A DNA stretch of 64,000 bases. Source: Bradyrhizobium cosmicum (lineage in GTDB: Bacteria; Pseudomonadota; Alphaproteobacteria; Rhizobiales; Xanthobacteraceae). The notes beneath the pieces were generated by a model, which ran no database searches, was not told the origin of the DNA, and saw nothing but the letters and a program-made list of their open reading frames with translations. The DNA lies in NCBI RefSeq assembly GCF_007290395.2, contig NZ_CP041656.2, forward strand, positions 6,510,001 through 6,574,000. Direction: 5' to 3'. This document shows positions 1-11,400 of this stretch, one piece after another. Position 1 is the first letter of the stretch. Each line of letters begins with the position of its first letter. The position numbers and the translations under genes are program-made.

Positions 1-1788
1 GCCTTCTTGAAGCTCCAGGATGAACTCGTGAGCACCTGCGAGTTTTGCTGCCTCGACGACCCGTTCAATCGGCATGCTCGGATCCGATAGAGCGATGTTG
101 TCGCGAATAGATTGGTTGAAGAGAACGCTTTCTTGCAACACGGACCCCACCTGTCGACGTAGCCAGGAGGTATCAACCATGGATATATCGACGCCATCGA
201 TAAGTATGCGGCCGCTCTCAGGAATGAACAGCCTCTGGATCAATTTCGCGACTGTGCTCTTCCCTGAACCGGAAGGTCCGATTATTCCGATCACCTGGCC
301 GGCAGAAACGCCAAAGCTGACGGCATGAAGTACTTCAGGGCCATCGGGACGGTATCGAAAAACAACGCGATCGAAAGTAACGTCGCCTCTAATGGACGGC
401 AACGCGGCACGGGCAGGATTAAACCGGGGTTCGGGAGGCGTGTTGAGAATGTCGCCAAGGCGATCCACCGAGATCTGCGCTTGATGAAAATCCTGCCAAA
501 TCTGCACGAGACGCAGCACCGGCTGGCTTACCCGTCCCGCCAGGATGTTGAATGCGACGAGTTCACCCACTGTCAGGTCACCAGAAATAACGAGGCGTGC
601 CCCGAAATACAGGATACCGGCGGTTACGAGCTTGTTGACGAATTGAACGCTATTGCTTGCATAGTTGCCTAGCCTAAGAACCCTGAAGCTTGCAGCGACA
701 TATCCAGCCAGCTGCTCTTCCCAGCGCCTCTGCATCTGTGGCTCAATAGCCATTGCCTTCAAAGTATCGACGCCGTTGACGCATTCCACCAAGAACGCCT
801 GATTTTCCGCACCGCGTTTAAATTTTTCGTCAAGCAATCGGCGAAATGGCGGCGTCGCGCCGGCGGAGATGCCGATATAGAACGGGAATCCGAGCAAGAC
901 GATGCCGGTCAATAGCGGGGAGTAGAAAAGCATCACGCCGAGAAACACGAACGTAAACAGGAGATCAATAACCAGCGTCAGCGCAGAACTTGTTAGGAAG
1001 TTCCGAATGTTCTCAAGCTCACGAACGCGAGCGACAGAATCGCCGACACGCCTAGCCTGAAAATACGCTGTTGGAAGCGCAAGCAGATGTTGAAACAGCC
1101 GCGCGCCGAGCTCGACATCAATACGGTTGGTCGCGTGGGAAAAAAGATAAGTACGCAAAATACCGAGAATGGTCTCGAATAGACCTATTCCGATAAGGCC
1201 GATTGCGAGCACGTCCAGCGTGCTGAGGCTTCGCTGCACCAGCACCTTGTCAATGACGGCCTGAAAGAACAGCGGTGATGCCAAGCCCAGAAGCTGCAAG
1301 AAAAAGGATCCGACCAGCACCTCAACCAATTGAGCTCGGTATTTGTGGATGGCGCCGAGAAACCAGGTCAAATCGAAACGGCGCGTGAGCTCCGTCAAGC
1401 TGGCGCGCTTGGTCATCAAAACAAGCCGCCCGTCCCAGATCGCTTCCAGATCCGCTCTGGTCAGTAATTCCGGGCGCGGCGTCCTTGTCGACTGAGCGAC
1501 GACCTTGTCATCCCCCACCTTTCCGAGAAGAATGAATCCGCCGTCCTTGAGCGCAGCGATGGCAGGCAAGGGTGTATTGAGGAGCCGCCCCCAGTCTGTT
1601 TTGAGCTCACGGGCCTTGAGCCCAAACTCTCTCGCACACCGGACCATTTCCGCAGTGCCGATATCTGCCATGCCGCAATAGTGGCGTATTTGCGCCGGGT
1701 CTGCGCTGATGCCGTGAAAACGCAGCATCATGGCGAGTGCGATGAGACCCGGGTCATTTGGCCCGGGCACGTCCATATCTGCGTTCAT
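1..1788 (-). CDS. Type I secretion ABC transporter (HlyB/RaxB-like), C-terminus cut by window edge
   Basis: Inner-membrane exporter of a type I secretion system, pairing an ATPase with a permease to push an unfolded substrate through HlyD and an outer-membrane channel. Translating the minus strand from the ATG at 1788 gives an N-terminal C39-like region (about residues 10-125). Where C39 proteases carry the catalytic Cys, this has a DPGLIALAMML stretch, so it is the non-proteolytic docking type typical of HlyB. A multi-spanning domain follows, with motifs such as LFFQAVIDKVLVQRSLSTLD. The nucleotide-binding domain then starts with Walker A GPSGSGKST. The reading frame is open to base 1, so the signature and Walker B regions lie outside. 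It is divergent from the HlyD gene at 2035; the repeat protein at 5429-11428 is the likely substrate. No TolC-type gene is in the window. Confidence 0.93.
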   Translation of the reverse strand, partial: MNADMDVPGPNDPGLIALAMMLRFHGISADPAQIRHYCGMADIGTAEMVRCAREFGLKARELKTDWGRLLNTPLPAIAALKDGGFILLGKVGDDKVVAQSTRTPRPELLTRADLEAIWDGRLVLMTKRASLTELTRRFDLTWFLGAIHKYRAQLVEVLVGSFFLQLLGLASPLFFQAVIDKVLVQRSLSTLDVLAIGLIGIGLFETILGILRTYLFSHATNRIDVELGARLFQHLLALPTAYFQARRVGDSVARVRELENIRNFLTSSALTLVIDLLFTFVFLGVMLFYSPLLTGIVLLGFPFYIGISAGATPPFRRLLDEKFKRGAENQAFLVECVNGVDTLKAMAIEPQMQRRWEEQLAGYVAASFRVLRLGNYASNSVQFVNKLVTAGILYFGARLVISGDLTVGELVAFNILAGRVSQPVLRLVQIWQDFHQAQISVDRLGDILNTPPEPRFNPARAALPSIRGDVTFDRVVFRYRPDGPEVLHAVSFGVSAGQVIGIIGPSGSGKSTVAKLIQRLFIPESGRILIDGVDISMVDTSWLRRQVGSVLQESVLFNQSIRDNIALSDPSMPIERVVEAAKLAGAHEFILELQEG

Positions 1789-1864
1789 TATCTGCCCTAT
1801 CGGCGGCACCCCCGGCCGCCTCCTGCCACTTGATGATAGCCCTTGTTGGTAAAGTTATAGCGAT

Positions 1865-1879
1865 AATCAGGCGCTGATT
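1865..1879. promoter_or_regulatory. Operator-like palindrome in the hlyB/hlyD divergent promoter region
   Basis: The 246-base gap between the two divergent secretion genes holds a perfect inverted repeat, AATCAG-GCG-CTGATT. A second AATCAG half-site lies at 1909-1914, where it runs into the palindrome TCAGCTGA (1911-1918). The surrounding stretch (about 1840-1925) is AT-rich. Position and symmetry suggest a regulator site controlling both genes. No regulator gene is adjacent and no -35/-10 pair is clear. Confidence 0.4.
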
Positions 1880-2034
1880 CGGCACGGATTTATTCAAAAA
1901 ATATCCTCAATCAGCTGAAATAACAGAGTTGGAGCTGATATAATTCGAGAATTCGCTCCGGTTGCGCCAAGGCGATTCACAATCACGCTGGTCAGGCGCA
2001 GATTACCTAATTAAATCATCGGATTAGCCGGACA

Positions 2035-3462
2035 ATGAAGTCGACTGCGAGAATCGTACAATTCCCTGGGCTGTCCAAGCCGCGCTCGACCGAAGAGCTC
2101 GAGTTTTTGCCGGCGGCCCTGGAGATCGTTGAAACTCCTCCCTCGCCGTTAGGGCGCGCCATCGGAGCCACGCTTCTCGGGCTGTTCGTGGCCAGCCTGA
2201 TATGGGCAAGTTTCGGCCGCGTTGATATCGTTGCGACTGCTACGGGAAAGGTCATTCCAACCGGCCGCAGCAAGGTCATTCAACCGTTCGAAACGGGCGT
2301 TGTGCGCGCCATTCGCGTTTCCGAGGGGCAGTTTGTCGAGTCCGGCCAGCCCCTGATTGAGCTGGACCCCACCATCAACGACGGCGAGATCAGTCATCTT
2401 CTGGGTGACCTCCGTTCAGTGCAGCTCGATATTGCTCGCTTGAGAGCGGCGCTGGCGGATACGGACGACCCGCTGAGTGCCTTTCAACCCCCAGACAAGG
2501 TCAATCCGGATCTGGTGGCAATGCAGCGTCAATTCCTGATCGCACAGGTCTCCGAGCACCGCGCCAAGATCGCGTCGCTCGACGGCCAAAAGGCGCAAAA
2601 GGAAGCGGCCCTGGCCACGATTTCCGCCACGGTCAGCAAGCTCGATGCGGTCATTCCCACCATTGAGGAGCGTGTAAACATTCGCAAAAACCTCAACGAG
2701 TTTGGATCCAAACTACAATATTATGAAGTGTTGCAGCAGCTCACCGAAAGCCAGCAAGAACGCTTGGTCCAGAAGAGCCACGCCATAGAAATGCAGGCGG
2801 CGATTGCGACCATTCTCGAAACGCGATCGCAGACGAGGGCCGAATTCCGTCGCACTTTGCTCGCAGACCTTGCTGAAGCCGAAAGGAAGGCCTCTGGATT
2901 CACCGCCGACCTTTCAAAGGCGGAGCAGCGGGCCAAGCTTCAGTCGTTGACTGCACCAGTATCCGGTACGGTGCAGCAGCTGGCTGTTCACACGATTGGC
3001 GGGGTTGTTACCCCCGCACAGGCACTCATGGTCATTGTCCCCTACGACAGCAAGTTGGAGATCGAGGCGGCTATCAACAATCGTGACATCGGCTTTGTTC
3101 ACACTGGTGACGATGTCGAAATCAAGGTCGATACCTTCGACTTCACCAGATACGGCCTCCTGCATGGAAAGGTACTTAGCATCTCATCCGACGCAGTCAC
3201 GCGCGAAGTTCCAGGAGAAAAACCGACGGACCGACAGGCGCCCGGATCCACCACCACGACGAGCGAACCCAAGGGTCAGGAAATGACCTACGTGGCGCGC
3301 ATTGCCGTTTCTAATCCCCGTATTCAGATCGACGATCGAGTGGTTAGCCTCTCGCCAGGGATGGCTGTCACGGCAGAGATCAAGACGGGCTCGCGACGGC
3401 TGATCAGCTATTTGCTGTCGCCCATCATGAAGTATAGGCAAGAGAGCATGCGCGAGCGATAA
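2035..3462 (+). CDS. HlyD family type I secretion periplasmic adaptor
   Basis: Membrane-fusion protein linking the HlyB-like ATPase to an outer-membrane channel. The 475 residues show a short cytoplasmic N-terminus, one membrane segment near residues 40-57 (ATLLGLFVASLIW) and a split lipoyl/barrel-sandwich domain. Its first half is VVRAIRVSEGQFVESGQPLIELDP, given here only as the region near residues 87-110. A long helical hairpin follows (about 125-300, rich in Glu, Lys, Gln and Ala), and a beta-barrel region carries SLTAPVSGTVQQL near residue 303. The length matches the PrtE/HlyD family. The ATG at 2035 has only a weak upstream GGA. The gene ends 4 bases before the end of the convergent caspase-like gene, so the two share a 3' boundary. 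Confidence 0.93.
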   Translation: MKSTARIVQFPGLSKPRSTEELEFLPAALEIVETPPSPLGRAIGATLLGLFVASLIWASFGRVDIVATATGKVIPTGRSKVIQPFETGVVRAIRVSEGQFVESGQPLIELDPTINDGEISHLLGDLRSVQLDIARLRAALADTDDPLSAFQPPDKVNPDLVAMQRQFLIAQVSEHRAKIASLDGQKAQKEAALATISATVSKLDAVIPTIEERVNIRKNLNEFGSKLQYYEVLQQLTESQQERLVQKSHAIEMQAAIATILETRSQTRAEFRRTLLADLAEAERKASGFTADLSKAEQRAKLQSLTAPVSGTVQQLAVHTIGGVVTPAQALMVIVPYDSKLEIEAAINNRDIGFVHTGDDVEIKVDTFDFTRYGLLHGKVLSISSDAVTREVPGEKPTDRQAPGSTTTTSEPKGQEMTYVARIAVSNPRIQIDDRVVSLSPGMAVTAEIKTGSRRLISYLLSPIMKYRQESMRER

Positions 3463-3466
3463 ACAT

Positions 3467-5284
3467 TCACCTGCTCGGCGCGAGCCTTTCGCGCGCGCCC
3501 GTACTCGATGTTGGTTGCGATCGACGCGAAGAGAGTGGCTGCCTAGTCGCCTGAAGTGAAGCTCCCGCCGTTGGGCGAGCGACTGGCAAGGGAATTCGCA
3601 CGCGCGGCGTTGCTTGAGGCTCGGTCAGAGACGGGCGAAGCGCGGGCAAGGACGTGACGGCCGTCTGGTCTGCCGGCATGTCGCGGTCGAGCGAGGCAGG
3701 AGGCACTAGAGCCCCTGTAAACGCAGGGTCATTGGAATGCAGCCCCAGCGCTGCTGTTGGCCAAAGACCAAAAGTTACCCATTCTGGAAATCGAGAGGCG
3801 AAGGCTTTGGCCAAATCGTCTTTGCGCGTCACCGGCGCCAGATCTGGATAAACCCAATAGGGCAGCCCAGCCTGCGTGTCGGAACGTCCTCCGGAAACGC
3901 TTCCCTCCGAATCGGAGGACCGAGCCCGCGGGGACGATGACGCGTTCTTTTCGAGAGAGACCGTTCTCTGATCCATCGACGAATTGCTGAGAAACGTTCT
4001 GTCTTCCGCCTCGGACGTCCGAGTTTTCGGCAAGAGGGCGGTCTCTGCAGTCGCCCCCAAGAGGCCAGCGGGCACCGGCGGCGGCGGATCGAGTCCAGCC
4101 GTCGGACCGACGAGATAGTCCGCCTCGCCCGGCAGCGGAGATGGAATATCGTACTCGGGCTGCCTGAAGCCTGCCGGAGGAACGGGGGACGCGTTGCGAC
4201 TCTTCAGAGTGCGGCGCGCTTCATCCGCGTGTGGACCGCCCGGATAACGTTCCAAATATGACCAAAAATTCTCCAACGCACCTGCGCGGCAAACCCTTTG
4301 CCACAGGAGAACCTCGCGCCGAGTCGCCAGCAGGGCGCGAACGCGCTTGGCCAACGGATTACGCCAATGATCCGCCAGAAAATCCGCGTAGGAATCGAGC
4401 GTATCGCGCAAGAGCGCCGCAAAGTAAGCATCCTGCCCGGAAAGTCCCGACATCGGTCGCAACCGCAACCGGTCCATTTCCCGAGATTCAGGCTCTTTTG
4501 ACATTCCGTGCTCATACAGTGAGAGCTGCGATAATATGCCTGAGCCGTGCCAAGGCACCTGCTCTCCGTGCGTCATTTCATTTACGCGTATACGGACACG
4601 TACAAGGCCATCGGCGAGCGTGGAATTCCTGTCCTCAATCATCTCGGCAATGGCTTTAGCGTAAAGGCCGTAACCGTCGCTGCTTCGAAAAGCGGGCGAG
4701 ATCATTCCCGGTGCCGCATTAGATGCCACGAGGACGTTAGGCGCCGTCTCGATCCATGCCAGCCCGCTGGCTGGTGGCTGCCCCGAAAGCAGAAACGTAC
4801 TTCCGCGCGCGGCATCCAGAATGACGAGAGCAGCCTGTGGGCGAAGCGCCGAAAGTGAGTGGGTGAGATCGGAGACGCGCAGGGCGAACCGGGGCAAAAT
4901 TGAGGTTTCGGCAACGTCGATATCGAAATCGGCATCGACCGGCAGCAGAAAATTTTCCCCCTGAAACTGAAGTGCATAGCCACTAAAGTACACCAGAGCA
5001 ACCGCATCGGGGCCAGCCTTCGAGACCCTCTCGACGAAGTCGAAAAATGTTTTCTTGAGGTTCGCACTATTCAGGTCACGGGTGTCGGCAACTTCAAATC
5101 CTGCCGCCCGCAACTCACCTGCAATGAGCCCGGCATCGTTTGCTGCGATCTCAACCCGCTGCTGCCCCCGATACGACGCGTTCCCGACAACGAGAGCAAT
5201 GCGCTCAGACGCAGCCATACTCGCGCGTGACTGTAGATGAACAGCGACAAAGCACAGCAACAACATTTTCAAGTATGTTTGCAT
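3467..5284 (-). CDS. Secreted caspase-like (peptidase C14) protein lacking the catalytic His and Cys
   Basis: The N-terminal half has the caspase/metacaspase fold: RIALVVGNASY opens the domain, and NDAGLIAGELRAAGFEV and ENFLLPVDADFD match family positions. Active members have His in a GHG-type motif and Cys in DACR. Here these read YFSGYALQ and LDAARGSTF, so Tyr and Ala replace the dyad; both were checked in the bases. The C-terminal half (about residue 270 on) is Pro/Ser/Arg-rich and looks disordered. The chosen start begins MQTYLKMLLLCFVAV, a plausible signal peptide ending near SMAA; the frame is open upstream to 5401. The gene lies between the secretion pair and the giant repeat protein. 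Proteolysis is unlikely, so a scaffold or binding role is inferred. Confidence 0.8.
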   Translation of the reverse strand: MQTYLKMLLLCFVAVHLQSRASMAASERIALVVGNASYRGQQRVEIAANDAGLIAGELRAAGFEVADTRDLNSANLKKTFFDFVERVSKAGPDAVALVYFSGYALQFQGENFLLPVDADFDIDVAETSILPRFALRVSDLTHSLSALRPQAALVILDAARGSTFLLSGQPPASGLAWIETAPNVLVASNAAPGMISPAFRSSDGYGLYAKAIAEMIEDRNSTLADGLVRVRIRVNEMTHGEQVPWHGSGILSQLSLYEHGMSKEPESREMDRLRLRPMSGLSGQDAYFAALLRDTLDSYADFLADHWRNPLAKRVRALLATRREVLLWQRVCRAGALENFWSYLERYPGGPHADEARRTLKSRNASPVPPAGFRQPEYDIPSPLPGEADYLVGPTAGLDPPPPVPAGLLGATAETALLPKTRTSEAEDRTFLSNSSMDQRTVSLEKNASSSPRARSSDSEGSVSGGRSDTQAGLPYWVYPDLAPVTRKDDLAKAFASRFPEWVTFGLWPTAALGLHSNDPAFTGALVPPASLDRDMPADQTAVTSLPALRPSLTEPQATPRVRIPLPVARPTAGASLQATRQPLSSRRSQPTSSTGARERLAPSR

Positions 5285-5428
5285 TTTTCTCGCTGAAATG
5301 CCTTGCAGGCTGAAGCATTGCTTTAACACAGCCGAGTCCGAAGAATCGGTCAGGTTGCGAAGAAACTGCACAGATTGATCGCGGAACCAGCGCCCAATCA
5401 CCGCTGCGGTCTGAGCGCCTTGGAAGAG

Positions 5429-8400
5429 TCAACTTGGATATTGCTGTTGGCTAATTGCTGACGTGGCCAATTGGAAGGTTGGAGTGGCACGACCAGTCTC
5501 GGAATTCACAGTGGTTCCCGAAGAGCTTGTGTCGAACGGCGAGGAAGAGAATGCAGATGCGATATGTTGCGACCAAAGTGCGAGCTTGGAGTCGATTGAA
5601 TCGAGCCATGCCGACTTGGACTCTGAGCCATTCGTCAGGACCTCGTTGCCTTGAGCCGTGGAAAGCGGTGGATCGACAAGCAACGTGCCACCATTTCCAT
5701 CGCTTGATACGATGAAGTTACCCAGCGAATAGTTGCCACTCAAGGCAATAGTGGCGGTATTGGTTCCGTCACTCACGCTGAGATTTCCAGGTGAATTATT
5801 CCCAGAATAGGTGACGGTTGCGCCGGCGCCGGCGGTAATATCCCGTAAATCGATCAAATCGCCCTTGGTGAGTTGGCCGCTGATAGTGCCACCGAATTGC
5901 GTCGACTGGTCAATTATTAGCGACCCGGTAGCTCCCGCGAAACGTACTGTACCCGAATAGGCCCCAACAAGCTCGACGCTGGCACCGCTGCCGACTATGA
6001 GCGAGTTTGATCCAATGACCGTCCCGCTACCGGACAAAACGATGATTCCATCGCCATTGAGATCCTGGTGGAGCGTGTTCTCCGCCCGCTGAAGCGCTGC
6101 GCTGCTTCCAAGCACCAAGCCAGTGTCGCTCAGATAGTTGCCATTGCTGTCGGTGGTCCAGAGGATGAACTGGTCCGTGCCAGGAGCTTGCCATGCAACC
6201 AAGTAGCCGGTGGAGGTCTGCTCCGCACCGATCGGGGTCCAAACTCCAAACTGCGCTGCGACGACGGGCGAGCCGTAATAGTTCAGCTCAAGTCCGGAGC
6301 CCCCATCAACGGGGGTCAAATTGAAACTCGTACCAACCTGCGCCAGGCTCGTGCTGCCCAATGATTCAATAGCCGTTGTCGCCGCTCCGGCAACACCGAT
6401 CACCCCATTCCCATTAAGGTCCTGATGGAAGCTGCTCTCCGCACGTTCGAACGAGGCACTGGTCCCCGAGATGACGCCCGTGTTGCTTCGATAGTTACCG
6501 CTGGAGTCCGTGTACCAGATGATGAACTGGTTCGTACCAGGCGCTTGCCAGGCGATCTGGTAGCCGCTCGACGTCTTCTCAACGGCAACCGGAGTCCAGA
6601 CACCAAACTGCTCTGCGACCACGGCCGAACCGGCGTATTTGAGTTGCGGTCCTGAACCGCCAGCCACGGGATTCAGATAGAAATTTGCGCCAACCTGCAC
6701 GAGGCTTGTGCTGCCAGAGGATTCAATCGTCGACACCGTCGTCGGGACACCGATCGTGCCGTCTCCGTTCAGATCCTGTCGAAAGCTGGTCTCCGCCTGT
6801 TCCAGGGTAATGCTGTCACCGGACAGCGCAGCTGTGTTGCTCAGATAGTTGCCTTTGGCGTCCGTGTTCCAAATGATGAACTGGTTCGAGCCAGGCGCCT
6901 GCCAAGCGATTTGATAACCGCCCGACGTCTTTTCAGCGGCAACCGGAGTCCAGACACCAAATTGCGCTGCGACCACGGACGCGTCACCATACTTCAGCAC
7001 CGGCCCTGAACCGCCACCCACGGGATTCATGTAGTAGTTGCGTCCGGCCTTAACCAGACTTGTCGCGCCCAAGGCTTCGATGGTCAGCGTCGTGGTGTCG
7101 ATCTGCAGCGTGCCGGAAGGATTGGTCACCGCGCCCGCCAGATTGGCCGTGTTGCCGGCGCTGTCCTTCACCGTCGCCGAGTTCAGGTTCACCGCCGTCA
7201 CCGCGAGGTCCGACGTATTCTGGCCAGTTCCAACCGTGTAGCTGAAGGTCAGGACCTTCGTGCCGGACCCACCCGTATAGGCTGCAACACCGCCATTGTT
7301 CAGCTTCAACGTAGGGGTGCCGCCTGCCACCGTCACTGCTTCATCGAGGTTCACCGTCAACGTCACCACGTCGCCGACATTTAGAATGCCGTTCCCCGAG
7401 GTGATCCCGGTGCCAGCGGCAGCGACCGACGATACTGTCGGCGTCGTGGTGTCGATTTGCAGCGTGCCGGAAGGATTGGTCACCGCGCCGGCCAGATTGG
7501 CAGTGTTGCCGGCGCTGTCCTTCACCGTCGCCGAGTTCAGGTTCACCGCCGTCACCGCGAGGTCCGACGTATTCTGGCCAGCTCCAACCGTGTAGCTGAA
7601 GGTCAGGACCTTCGTGCCAGACCCACCCGTGTAGGCTGCAACGCCGCCATTGTTCAGCTTCAACGTAGGGGTGCCGCCTGCCACCGTCACTGCTTCATTG
7701 AGGTTCACCGTCAAGGTCACCACGTCGCCGGCATTCAGAATGCCGTTCCCCGAAGTGATCCCGGTGCCCGAGGCCGCCAGCGACGACACCGTCGGCGCTG
7801 TGGTGTCGATCTGCAGCGTGCCGGACGGATTGGTCACCGCGCCGGCCAAGTTTGCAGTGTTGCCGGCGCCATCCTTCACTGTCGCCGAGTTCAGGTTCAC
7901 CGCCGTCACCGTGAGGTCGGAGGTGTTCTGGCCGGCTCCCACCGTATAGCTGAAAGTCAGGGCATTGGTGCCCGAACCGCCGGCATAAGTCGCCGTGCCA
8001 CCGCCGTTTAGGGCCAGCGTCGGCGTACCGCCGACCACCGTCACCGCAGAGCTCAGATTCACCGTCAACGTTACCACGTCGCCGGCATTCAGAATGCCGT
8101 TCCCCGAAGTGATCCCGGCGCCCGAAGCCGCCACCGACGATACCGTCGTTGCAGCAGTGTTGATTTGCAGCGTCCCGGACGGATTGGTCACCGCGCCAGC
8201 CAGGTTGGCAATGTTGCCAGCGCTATCCTTCGCCACCGCCGAGTTCAGATTCACCGCCGTCACCGCGAGGTCCGACGTATTCTGGCCAGCTCCAACCGTG
8301 TAGCTGAAGGCCAAGGCGTTGGTGCCTGAGCCGCCGGCATAGGTCGCCGTGCCGCCGTTATTCAGCGTCAACGTCGGCGTGCCGCCGGACACCGTCACCG

Positions 8401-11400
8401 CCTCGCTCAGGTTCATCGTCAGCGTTACCACGCCGCCGACGCCAAGCGTGCCGTTTCCAGACGTGATGCCAGAACCCGAGGCCACCAGCGACGACACCGT
8501 CGGCGCTGTGGTGTCGATCTGCAGCGTGCCGGACGGATTGGTCACCGCGCCGGCCAAGTTTGCAGTGTTGCCGGCGCCATCCTTCACTGTCGCCGAGTTC
8601 AGGTTCACCGCCGTCACCGCAAGGTCGGAGGTGTTCTGGCCGGCTCCCACTGTATAGCTGAAAGTCAGGGCATTGGTGCCCGAACCGCCGGCATAAGTCG
8701 CCGTGCCACCGCCGTTTAGGGCCAGCGTCGGCGTACCGCCGACCACCGTCACCGCAGAGCTCAGATTCACCGTCAACGTTACCACGTCGCCGGCATTCAG
8801 AATGCCGTTCCCCGAAGTGATCCCGGCGCCCGAAGCCGCCACCGACGATACCGTCGTTGCAGCAGTGTTGATTTGCAGCGTCCCGGACGGATTGGTCACC
8901 GCGCCAGCCAGGTTGGCAATGTTGCCAGCGCTATCCTTCGCCACCGCCGAGTTCAGATTCACCGCCGTCACCGCGAGGTCCGACGTATTCTGGCCAGCTC
9001 CAACCGTGTAGCTGAAGGTCAAGGCGTTGGTGCCTGAGCCGCCGGCATAGGTCGCCGTGCCGCCGTTATTCAGCGTCAACGTCGGCGTGCCGCCGGACAC
9101 CATCACCGCCTCGCTCAGGTTCATCGTCAGCGTTACTACGCCGCCGACACCAAGCGTGCCGTTTCCAGACGTGATGCCAGAACCCGAGGCCACCAGCGAC
9201 GACACCGTCGGCGCCGTGGTGTCGACCGGGGATGCAACTGTGCCGACAGTGATCGGATCCGACACCGAGCCAGAGCTAGTGCCGGCCGCATTCGTCACTT
9301 TGGCAGAGAAGTTATGGACACCATTCGTCAGGGTATTTGTCGAGAACGACCATGTATTGTTGCTGTTTATCGAGGCGGTGCCAATCTGCGTGGTGCCGTC
9401 GAAAATGGTGACTTTGCTGATCGAGTAGCCAGCTTCCACTGAGCCATAAAGAGTAACGACGTTTCCAACCAGGGCGTTACCCGTAATGGTCGGAGAAGGA
9501 GGCAGGTTCGAGTCGTTGCCGAACCCAACTCCATTTTCACTCCCGATCGCGCTGACATCTCCGAGCGAGTTAACGTTATAGGCTTGGATGCTGGTCCAGG
9601 TATTACCGGCCAACGTGGGAGTCGTAAAAGTCCAGCGCCCGTTGCTGTCGACCGGAGCGCTTCCCAACGCGGTGCCATATGAAGTCGCGAAATAGACGGT
9701 GGTATTGGCGCCCGCGGTGCCCGTGAATGTAAAGGTGCCGTTACCATTGTCCACGGGATCACCGAAGACTGGCGTCTTGACCGGCTGCGTGTCGATAATG
9801 ACCCCGGGAAACAGGACGGAAGCGCCAGTCAGGATCGCCGCATTTCCGCTGCTATCGGTAATCGATGCGCCGTTCGGCAAGTTGGCGCCGGTGATTGCAA
9901 CTCCCTTGACGATGCTATCGTTCGCTCCAACGCTGTAAGTAAATGTGAGTGTATTGGTGCCGGACCCGCCGCTGTAGACGGCCGTGCCGCCATTGTTCAG
10001 CGTCAAGGTCGGAGTTCCAGTCACCGACACAACCGAGCTCGTCTTAAGCGTGAATGTGATGGAGTTTCCGGTCACAGTCTCGCCGGTCTGAGCCGATGTC
10101 GTAACCTGCGTGACGATCGGGCCAGTAAACGCGGCGATCGTCGCACTCGCCGCCGATGCTGCTCCGACATTGCCGGCATTGTCAGTCGCTGTAGCAGAAA
10201 GGCTATGGCCGCCGACAGCCAGCGTATTGGTTTCGTAGAACCATAAACCGTTGGACGATGTCGTCGCCGTCCCCAGCTTAGTCGAACCATCGTATATCGT
10301 GATGATGCTGTTGGCCTGGGCCGTGCCGTTCAGCATCACTTGGTTGCCATTCACCACGTTTCCAAGGATGAGCGGCGCGCCGGGCTTCGTCGTAATGCTG
10401 GTATTCGCATAATCCACGGTGATGGACTGATCGCTGGACCAGCCCTCGTAGATTCCCTCTTTCCAATAGACGCCGCCGCCATATCCGAGCGCGCCGTGAT
10501 AATCGACGACCTGCTGGCCGTTGATCCAGACCTCCAGGAATCCGCTCGCATTGTTCTGGAAGTTGGCCTCGACGTGGACGTCAATAGCTTGACCGCGAAC
10601 GATCGGCGTCGGAGAAACCCAGAGATAGCCATTCAAGGGATCGCTCGGCAGCGTCGCTGCCGTCCACTCCTTCTGGCCGGGCAGGGCATAGAATGCCTGG
10701 ACGGCGAGATAATCGCCCTCCCCGGATCCGTTGGGCCCCGTCAGGTGGAACGCAAACGGCGGATTGCCGCCATTTATTGACAGGTATGTCGGGTCATTGT
10801 CGTCCGCGTGGAACTGCCCGAGAATTTGCCAATCCAAGTTGTTGCTTGTGTCGTTGAACCCGGGCTGAACCGTAAACTGATACGACAGGTCTATCGTCGA
10901 GGTCGCCGAGTAAACCGTACCACCACTGATTTCGCTGCGATGGCTGTCATTGCCTGCCCAGATGTCATTCGGGCGCACCTCGAATCGAATTGTGTGGCTG
11001 TCGAGCTGGGTGATTGCCCATGGCGCATTGCCGTTGATGTTGGCATTTTCCGCATAGTACGGCATACCTCCGACGGAGATCGGAGAGGACCATTGGTCGG
11101 TCAGCGGAGAGAAGTTGGAAATGGCCCCAGCAATCGTTTGCGTCATGGCTGAGGACGCCACGCTCGTGACGCCCGCGACCGTCGCTGTTGCCGTAAAGCT
11201 GTGCGCCCCATCCGCCAGTGAGGGTGTCGCATACGACCAGACTCCCGCGCTGTTAGCCGTCGTCGTGCCGAGCGCGGTAGTACCGTCATAGACGGTAATC
11301 GTGCTGTATGCAGTAGCCGTGCCGACAAGCGTCAGTTCATCGGAGTAACTAACACCGGGATCCTTATCGAAAGCGACATTATCCGGAGAAGCCGCCAGAA

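Noticed and set aside
7090..9222. CRISPR-like periodic repeat
   Set aside because: The unit is 354 bases, in frame and protein-coding, without short direct repeats and unique spacers.
7038..9428. Series of about 100-codon plus-strand frames repeating every 354 bases
   Set aside because: They are antisense to the Ig-like repeat array. Their regular spacing only mirrors the repeat period.
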